In this document: positions 1 to 5,108 of the stretch, in pieces | How the letters are laid out: every line of letters begins with the position of its first letter | Numbering within the stretch: position 1 is the stretch's first letter | Assembly: GCA_913776795.1 (NCBI GenBank) | Contig: CAJYRH010000480.1 | Coordinates: 1 to 5,108, forward strand | Origin: an uncultured Pseudorhodoferax sp. | GTDB taxonomy: Bacteria; Pseudomonadota; Gammaproteobacteria; Burkholderiales; Burkholderiaceae | Length of the DNA: 5,108 nt | Direction of reading: 5' to 3' | Position numbers and translations under genes: made by a program | The notes under the pieces: model-generated | The model's database searches: none | Seen by the model: the letters and a program-made list of their open reading frames with translations, nothing else | Told to the model about the DNA's origin: nothing

Positions 1-318
1 GTGCTGATGTTCCTGCTGATGCCCTTCATCATCTGGATGTTCGACACCTCGGTTTCTTCCGAACTGTCCTTCGCTCGCTTCAAGGCGGTCTTCAACACGG
101 GCATCGGCTTCGTACCTGGCTGGTTCATCAAGCTGGTGGCATTGGCGCTCATGTGGGCCTACCTGCACCACTTCATCGCGGGCCTGCGCCACCTTTGGAT
201 GGACGTCAGCCACGACGCAGTCACCAAGGAATTCGGCAAGAGCTCCGCCGTCGCCGTGCTGGCACTGAGTCTGGGCCTCACTCTGGTGCTGGGCCTGAAG
301 CTGTTCGGCGTGTACTGA
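1..318 (+). CDS. sdhC: Succinate dehydrogenase cytochrome b556 subunit SdhC, 5'-truncated by window edge
   Basis: Membrane anchor subunit of succinate dehydrogenase (complex II). With SdhD it binds haem b and the ubiquinone site in the inner membrane. Only the last 105 codons are present. The GTG at base 1 is an internal Val codon, since the family is about 130-145 residues and the fragment opens inside transmembrane helix 1 (VLMFLLMPFIIWMFD). The N-terminal cytosolic part and the HRxSG quinone-site motif should lie just upstream. The family signature H-x3-G-[LIVT]-R-H-L-x-M-D is intact at fragment residues 57-68. His57 matches the haem ligand His84 of E. coli SdhC. Helix 2 covers about residues 43-61 and helix 3 about 83-103. 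The TGA stop lies 23 bp before sdhD. Identity is very secure; only the 5' end is missing. Confidence 0.95.
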   Translation: MLMFLLMPFIIWMFDTSVSSELSFARFKAVFNTGIGFVPGWFIKLVALALMWAYLHHFIAGLRHLWMDVSHDAVTKEFGKSSAVAVLALSLGLTLVLGLKLFGVY

Positions 319-341
319 TCACAACAAGGACAAAAATCCCC

Positions 342-710
342 ATGGCTGTCAACTACGGATCCAAGCGCGTCGTCGTCGGTGCGCACTACGGCCTGCGCGA
401 CTGGCTGGCGCAGCGCGTCACCGCCCTGCTCATGGCGCTTTTCACCGTCATCGTGCTGGCCCAACTCCTGCTGACCAAGGGCGCGATCGGCTACGACATG
501 TGGGCCGGCATCTTCGCCGCGCAATGGATGAAGGTGCTGACCTTCGCCGTGATCCTTTCCCTGCTCTACCACGTATGGGTGGGCATGCGTGATGTGCTCA
601 TGGACTACATCACCGCAGCAGTCTGGCTGCGTCTTGCGCTCCAGATCTTCACCATCGTCTGGCTGGTCGGCTGTGCCGGCTGGGCCATCCAAGTCCTCTG
701 GAGACTGTGA
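342..710 (+). CDS. sdhD: Succinate dehydrogenase membrane anchor subunit SdhD
   Basis: Second membrane anchor of complex II, pairing with SdhC to hold haem b and form the ubiquinone pocket. It has 122 residues, normal for the family. Three hydrophobic helices are visible at about residues 26-45, 62-82 and 92-118. The segment YHVWVGMRDVLMDY (76-89) lines up with E. coli HAWIGMWQVLTDY, so His77 is the expected haem ligand (E. coli His71), and Asp88-Tyr89 match Asp82-Tyr83, of which Tyr83 contacts the quinone. The N terminus (MAVNYGSKRVVVGAHYGLRDW) is the usual short cytosolic lead. The ATG at 342 is preceded by AAGGA at 326-330, 11 bases away, which is a little long. An in-frame GTG upstream at 153 would overlap most of sdhC and is not credible. 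The stop TGA (708-710) sits 2 bp before the sdhA ATG. Confidence 0.95.
   Translation: MAVNYGSKRVVVGAHYGLRDWLAQRVTALLMALFTVIVLAQLLLTKGAIGYDMWAGIFAAQWMKVLTFAVILSLLYHVWVGMRDVLMDYITAAVWLRLALQIFTIVWLVGCAGWAIQVLWRL
700..703 (+). promoter_or_regulatory. Ribosome binding site that decides the sdhA start
   Basis: GGAG lies inside the last codons of sdhD. It is 9 bases from the ATG at 713 but only 3 bases from the in-frame GTG at 707, so it supports ATG 713 as the sdhA start. The site is covered by ribosomes finishing sdhD, which suggests translational coupling. Confidence 0.6.
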
Positions 711-712
711 GC

Positions 713-2518
713 ATGAGCTACACCAAGCAGAACATCAACAAGCGCAAGTTCGACGTCGTGATCGTCGGCGCTGGCGGCTCGGGCATGCGCGCCGCGCTCG
801 AACTCTCGCGCGCAGGTCTGTCCGTCGCATCGCTGTCCAAGGTTTTCCCGACCCGATCGCACACGGTGGCGGCGCAGGGCGGCGTGTCCGCCTCGCTGGG
901 CAACATGTCCGAGGACAACTGGCACTACCACTTCTACGACACGATCAAGGGCTCCGACTGGCTGGGCGACCAGGACGCCATCGAGTTCATGTGCCGCGAA
1001 GCGCCCAAGGTCGTGATCGAGCTCGAGCACTTCGGCATGCCGTTCGACCGCAACCCGGACGGCACGATCTATCAGCGCCCGTTCGGCGGCCACACCGCCA
1101 ACTACGGCGAAAAGCCCGTGCAACGCGCCTGCGCCGCAGCCGACCGTACCGGCCATGCCATGCTGCACACGCTGTACCAGCAGAACGTCAAGGCCAAGAC
1201 CAACTTCTTCGTCGAGTGGATGGCGCTGGACCTGATCCGCGACGCCGACGGCGACGTGGTCGGCGTGACTGCCCTGGAACTGGAAACCGGTGAGCTCTAC
1301 GCACTGCAGGCCAAGGCCGTGCTGCTGGCCACCGGCGGCGCCGGCCGCATCTTCGCGGCATCGACCAACGCCTTCATCAACACCGGCGACGGCCTGGGCA
1401 TGGCAGCACGTGCCGGCATCCCCTTGCAGGACATGGAGTTCTGGCAGTTCCACCCGACCGGCGTGGCCGGCGCCGGCGTGCTGCTGACCGAAGGCTGCCG
1501 CGGCGAGGGCGCGATCCTGCTCAACAGCAACGGCGAACGCTTCATGGAGCGCTATGCGCCCACGCTGAAGGACCTGGCACCGCGCGACTTCGTCTCGCGC
1601 TCCATGGACCAGGAAATCAAGGAAGGTCGCGGCTGCGGTCCCAACAAGGACTACATCCTTATGAAGCTGGACCACCTGGGCGCCGACACCATCAGGAAGC
1701 GCCTGCCCTCGGTGGAAGAAATCGGCCACAACTTCGCCAACGTCGACATCACCAAGGAGCCGATCCCCGTGGTGCCGACGATCCACTACCAGATGGGTGG
1801 CATTCCCACCAACATCAACGGCCAGGTCGTCACGCACGATGGCCAGCAGAACAACATCGTCAACGGCCTGTACGCGGTCGGCGAATGCTCCTGCGTGTCG
1901 GTGCACGGCGCCAACCGCCTGGGCACCAACTCGCTGCTGGACCTGCTGGTGTTCGGCAAGTCCGCTGGCAAGCACATCGTCGAGTTCGTCAAGGGCTCGG
2001 GCGAGCACAAGCCGCTGCCGGCCGACGCCGGCGACAAGACGCTGGCGCGCCTGAACCAGCTGCAAGAATCCACGGGTGGTGCCTATGCCCAGGACGTTGC
2101 AAACGAAATCCGCAGCACCATGCAGCAGCACGCCGGCGTGTTCCGCACGCAGGCCAGCATGGACGAGGGCGTGACCAAGGTCAACGCGATCCGCGACCGC
2201 GTCGCGGGCGTCACGCTGAAGGACAAATCCATGGTCTGGAACACGGCCCGCATGGAAGCGCTCGAGGTGGACAACCTGATCGAAGTTGCCCAGGCCACCA
2301 TGACCTCGGCCGCTGCCCGCAAGGAATGCCGCGGCGCGCACACGGTCTATGACTACGAGCACCCGGCCGACCACGCCGAATTCCCACTGGGCCGCAACGA
2401 CAAGGAATGGATGAAGCACACGCTGTGGCACAGCGAAGGCAACAGCCTGACCTACAAGCCCGTCAACCTGAAGCCGCTGACGGTCGACTCCATCCCGCCC
2501 AAGGTCCGCACGTTCTAA
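713..2518 (+). CDS. sdhA: Succinate dehydrogenase flavoprotein subunit SdhA
   Basis: Catalytic subunit of complex II. It oxidises succinate to fumarate on the cytosolic face and passes electrons to SdhB. It has 601 residues (E. coli 588). The FAD dinucleotide fold opens with [10 protein letters not shown] (15-24). His50 in [10 protein letters not shown] is the residue that carries covalent FAD (E. coli His45). Active-site residues are intact: His247 in HPTG, Thr259-Glu260, Arg291 (the E. coli Arg286 proton-shuttle position), His358 in PTIHYQMGG and Arg402 in HGANRLG. The C-terminal helical domain (about 450-601) ends normally at KVRTF. ATG 713 is preferred over the in-frame GTG 707, which overlaps the sdhD stop, because the upstream GGAG spacing fits ATG and homologues start with a short lead before [14 protein letters not shown] attachment is probably assisted by SdhE, encoded downstream. 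No truncation or frameshift is seen. The choice of succinate dehydrogenase over fumarate reductase follows from the sequence match and the context. Confidence 0.97.
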   Translation: MSYTKQNINKRKFDVVIVGAGGSGMRAALELSRAGLSVASLSKVFPTRSHTVAAQGGVSASLGNMSEDNWHYHFYDTIKGSDWLGDQDAIEFMCREAPKVVIELEHFGMPFDRNPDGTIYQRPFGGHTANYGEKPVQRACAAADRTGHAMLHTLYQQNVKAKTNFFVEWMALDLIRDADGDVVGVTALELETGELYALQAKAVLLATGGAGRIFAASTNAFINTGDGLGMAARAGIPLQDMEFWQFHPTGVAGAGVLLTEGCRGEGAILLNSNGERFMERYAPTLKDLAPRDFVSRSMDQEIKEGRGCGPNKDYILMKLDHLGADTIRKRLPSVEEIGHNFANVDITKEPIPVVPTIHYQMGGIPTNINGQVVTHDGQQNNIVNGLYAVGECSCVSVHGANRLGTNSLLDLLVFGKSAGKHIVEFVKGSGEHKPLPADAGDKTLARLNQLQESTGGAYAQDVANEIRSTMQQHAGVFRTQASMDEGVTKVNAIRDRVAGVTLKDKSMVWNTARMEALEVDNLIEVAQATMTSAAARKECRGAHTVYDYEHPADHAEFPLGRNDKEWMKHTLWHSEGNSLTYKPVNLKPLTVDSIPPKVRTF

Positions 2519-2519
2519 C

Positions 2520-2523
2520 AAGG
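2520..2523 (+). promoter_or_regulatory. Ribosome binding site of sdhB
   Basis: AAGG, two bases after the sdhA TAA stop (2516-2518) and 8 bases before the sdhB ATG at 2532. The spacing is normal, and the whole sdhA-sdhB gap of 13 bp is essentially this site. Confidence 0.5.
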
Positions 2524-2531
2524 TCACCACG

Positions 2532-3233
2532 ATGAAGCGCACATTCCAGATCTACCGCTACGACCCGGACAAGGACGCCAAGCCCTACATGCAGACCGTT
2601 GAGATCGAACTCGACGGCAGCGAACGCATGCTGCTGGACGCCCTGGTCAAGCTCAAGCAGCAGGACCCGACCATCTCGTTCCGCCGCTCCTGCCGCGAAG
2701 GCGTCTGCGGTTCGGACGCGATGAACATCAACGGCAAGAACGGCCTGGCCTGCCTGACCAACATGAACACGCTGAAGGACCCCGTGGTCCTGAAGCCCCT
2801 GCCTGGCCTGCCCGTGATCCGCGACCTGATCGTGGACATGACGCAGTTCTTCAAGCAGTACCACTCGATCAAGCCCTACCTCATCACCGAGAGCCTGGCA
2901 CCCGACAAGGAACGCCTGCAATCGCCCGAGGAGCGCGAGGAGCTGAACGGCCTGTACGAGTGCATCCTGTGCGCGAGCTGCTCCACGAGCTGCCCGAGCT
3001 TCTGGTGGAACCCGGACAAGTTCGTCGGCCCGGCCGGCCTGCTGCAGGCCTACCGCTTCATCGCCGACAGCCGGGACGAGGCCACGGCCGAACGCCTGGA
3101 CAACCTGGAAGACCCGTACCGCCTGTTCCGCTGCCACACCATCATGAATTGCGTGGATGTGTGCCCCAAGCACCTGAACCCGACCAAGGCCATCGGAAAA
3201 ATCAAGGAGATGATGGTGCTGCGCACCGTCTGA
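2532..3233 (+). CDS. sdhB: Succinate dehydrogenase iron-sulfur subunit SdhB
   Basis: Electron-transfer subunit of complex II, linking the SdhA flavin to the quinone site through three Fe-S clusters. It has 233 residues (E. coli 238). The N-terminal ferredoxin domain binds [2Fe-2S] with Cys54, Cys59, Asp62 and Cys74 in [10 protein letters not shown] and the GLAC segment; Asp in the third position is also seen in E. coli. The C-terminal domain has CILCASC (Cys144, 147, 150) plus Cys211 for [4Fe-4S], and Cys154, Cys201, Cys207 for [3Fe-4S]. The [3Fe-4S] first ligand is followed by SFWWN; Trp159 matches E. coli Trp164, and His202 matches His207, both at the quinone pocket. All ligands are present, so the protein should be functional. 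It starts at ATG 2532 with AAGG 8 bases upstream. Its stop is 4 bp before the sdhE start. Confidence 0.97.
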   Translation: MKRTFQIYRYDPDKDAKPYMQTVEIELDGSERMLLDALVKLKQQDPTISFRRSCREGVCGSDAMNINGKNGLACLTNMNTLKDPVVLKPLPGLPVIRDLIVDMTQFFKQYHSIKPYLITESLAPDKERLQSPEEREELNGLYECILCASCSTSCPSFWWNPDKFVGPAGLLQAYRFIADSRDEATAERLDNLEDPYRLFRCHTIMNCVDVCPKHLNPTKAIGKIKEMMVLRTV

Positions 3234-3237
3234 TACC

Positions 3238-3522
3238 GTGGCGCAAGCGCAGGAAGTCTTGAGCGAACGCGCGCTGGCGATGTTGCGCTGGCGCTGCCGG
3301 CGCGGCCTGCTGGAGAACGATCTGTTTCTGGAACGCTTCTTCGAACGCCACGGCGCACATGTCAACGCGACCCAGGCCCAGGCCCTGACGCAGTTGATGG
3401 AACTGGGAGACCACGATCTGCTCGACCTGCAACTGGCACGCAAGACGCTGGCCGAGGTCAATCCTGCGCTGGACAACGCGGAAATCCGCGAAGTCCTGAA
3501 TCTTTTGAGAGAAAACCGCTGA
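3238..3522 (+). CDS. sdhE: FAD assembly factor SdhE (YgfY/DUF339 family)
   Basis: Small cytosolic factor that promotes covalent attachment of FAD to SdhA. Read from GTG 3238 it has 94 residues, in the usual 80-95 range. The family motif RGxxE is present as RRGLLE at residues 21-26, within [19 protein letters not shown]; Gly23 corresponds to the glycine essential for flavinylation in E. coli SdhE (Gly16). The acidic DHDLLDL (58-64) matches the conserved D-x-DL stretch of the second half. The start is uncertain. GTG 3238, 4 bp after the sdhB stop, has no Shine-Dalgarno sequence and would depend on coupling. TTG 3259 has AGGA at 3251-3254 only 4 bases away. ATG 3280 would begin at MLRWRCRRG, very close to the motif. 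Upstream in this frame a stop lies at 3211 with no other start codon between. Placement between sdhB and gltA agrees with its role. Confidence 0.9.
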   Translation: MAQAQEVLSERALAMLRWRCRRGLLENDLFLERFFERHGAHVNATQAQALTQLMELGDHDLLDLQLARKTLAEVNPALDNAEIREVLNLLRENR

Positions 3523-3527
3523 AAGGG
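3522..3527 (+). promoter_or_regulatory. Ribosome binding site that decides the gltA start
   Basis: AAAGGG begins on the last base of the sdhE TGA stop and ends 5 bases before ATG 3533. The in-frame GTG at 3527 overlaps this purine run, so it has no room for its own site. This favours ATG 3533, and suggests ribosomes leaving sdhE may reinitiate at gltA. Confidence 0.6.
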
Positions 3528-3532
3528 TGAAC

Positions 3533-4843
<1,311 letters not shown>

Positions 4844-4862
4844 TCCACGAACGCCACGGCGC

Positions 4863-4899
4863 AAGCCCCGCCGGCCTTCTGGCCCGCGGGGCTTTTTCT
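4863..4899 (+). terminator. Rho-independent terminator after gltA
   Basis: A 9-bp stem pairs AAGCCCCGC (4863-4871) with GCGGGGCTT (4886-4894). Inside it, after a single C-C mismatch (4872/4885), GGCC (4873-4876) pairs with GGCC (4881-4884) around a TTCT loop. A run of five T (4893-4897) overlaps and follows the stem, then CT. It starts 20 bp after the gltA stop, so it should end the sdh-gltA transcript and insulate the LysR gene. No comparable hairpin was seen within the operon gaps, which are too short. Confidence 0.9.
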
Positions 4900-5000
4900 C
4901 GTCCGCGGCCGGCAGGAGGGGCATCGCGATCGACGATGCCATGCCCCCAAGAACCATAGGAAAATGTTCACCCCGTCGCCACTGGCGATGCCAAACCCCG
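4900..5000 (+). other. Intergenic region upstream of the LysR-type regulator
   Basis: This 101-bp stretch lies between the gltA terminator and the regulator start and must hold the regulator's promoter if the terminator is effective. No clear -35/-10 pair is visible. The best AT-rich patch is CATAGGAAAAT at 4955-4965, with GAAAAT as a four-of-six match to the -10 consensus, but there is no good -35 at 17 bp. Two overlapping inverted repeats occur: GGCATCG/CGATGCC (4920-4926/4934-4940) and GGGGCAT/ATGCCCC (4918-4924/4941-4947). Confidence 0.5.
4923..4937. promoter_or_regulatory. Candidate LysR-type regulator binding site (ATC-N9-GAT, T-N11-A)
   Basis: The sequence reads ATCG-N7-CGAT, which fits both the ATC-N9-GAT and the T-N11-A forms of LysR-type boxes (T4924, A4936). 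It lies within a longer 7-bp-arm repeat (4920-4940) with a CGATCG centre. It sits 64-78 bp upstream of the first base of the regulator gene, a usual place for an autoregulatory site. The link is inferred from position and symmetry only. Confidence 0.4.
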
Positions 5001-5108
5001 ATGAAATCCTCCGAGCGCAACTTTGCCCGCCGCATCGACCTCACGTCGTTGCAGCTGTTCGTGGCCGTCTACGAACTGGGGAGCATAGGCAAGGCTGCCG
5101 AGCGGGAG
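5001..5108 (+). CDS. LysR-type transcriptional regulator, 3'-truncated by window edge
   Basis: Only the first 36 codons are present. The segment DLTSLQLFVAVYELGSIGKAAERE (residues 13-36) matches the start of the LysR-family winged helix-turn-helix: the conserved L-x-x-L-x-x-F-V-A-V lead helix followed by GSxxxAAE, which opens the helix-turn-helix. The effector-binding domain lies outside the window, so the regulated genes and ligand cannot be named. ATG 5001 is the first plausible in-frame start; upstream codons in this frame back to about 4950 include no ATG, GTG or TTG. No clear Shine-Dalgarno sequence precedes it. An out-of-frame ATG at 4964 opens a different reading frame that lacks the LysR signature. 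It is separated from gltA by a strong terminator, so it is probably its own transcription unit. Confidence 0.85.
   Translation, partial: MKSSERNFARRIDLTSLQLFVAVYELGSIGKAAERE

Noticed and set aside
1..3. GTG at the first base as a start codon for sdhC
   Set aside because: It falls inside transmembrane helix 1; about 30-40 residues of the normal protein, with the HRxSG quinone motif, would be missing. It is an internal Val codon at the window edge.
605..2542. A 645-codon open frame on the minus strand opposite sdhA
   Set aside because: It mirrors the codon-position bias of sdhA: high GC at third positions leaves few stops in this antisense frame. The predicted protein is low-complexity (rich in V, A, D, H, R) with no recognisable domain, and sdhA is unmistakable.
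2463..3476. A 337-codon minus-strand frame opposite sdhB and sdhE
   Set aside because: Shadow of two genes with complete functional motifs on the plus strand; no coherent protein features.
4955..4965. Possible -10 promoter element (CATAGGAAAAT) for the LysR gene
   Set aside because: Only four of six bases match the consensus and no acceptable -35 lies at the right distance, so it is mentioned in the intergenic entry but not called as a promoter.
4964..5108. Out-of-frame ATG at 4964 opening a frame through the LysR region
   Set aside because: The frame stays open to the window edge but its translation (proline- and arginine-rich) has no family signature, whereas the frame from 5001 gives a clear LysR N terminus.

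Overview
The window is a GC-rich stretch of a betaproteobacterial chromosome, most like Burkholderiales of the Comamonadaceae type (Acidovorax, Comamonas and relatives). That placement rests on the gene order and on remembered similarity of the SdhA, SdhB and GltA proteins to that group, not on a search. It is core metabolism, with no sign of mobile elements, CRISPR arrays, tRNA or rRNA genes.

Layout: bases 1-4843 hold one compact plus-strand operon, sdhC (5' end cut off by the window edge), sdhD, sdhA, sdhB, sdhE, gltA. Gaps are 23, 2, 13, 4 and 10 bp, so all six genes are almost certainly co-transcribed from a promoter upstream of the window. A strong two-part hairpin followed by five T residues (4863-4899) ends the operon. 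After about 100 bp, which contain an ATC-N9-GAT LysR-box-like inverted repeat, a LysR-type regulator starts at 5001 on the same strand and runs off the right edge.

How the genes work together: SdhC and SdhD form the haem b and quinone-binding membrane anchor of succinate dehydrogenase (respiratory complex II). SdhA is the covalent-FAD catalytic subunit and SdhB carries the three iron-sulfur clusters. SdhE is the small assembly factor that promotes covalent attachment of FAD to SdhA. GltA is a type II, probably NADH-sensitive, citrate synthase that feeds the TCA cycle. All ligand and catalytic residues checked are present in the parts that are visible.

I found no undescribed system. The items most worth checking are the LysR-box candidate, the SD-less GTG start of sdhE, and one substitution in the otherwise conserved NADH site of GltA. 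The long antisense reading frames opposite sdhA and gltA look like composition artefacts.
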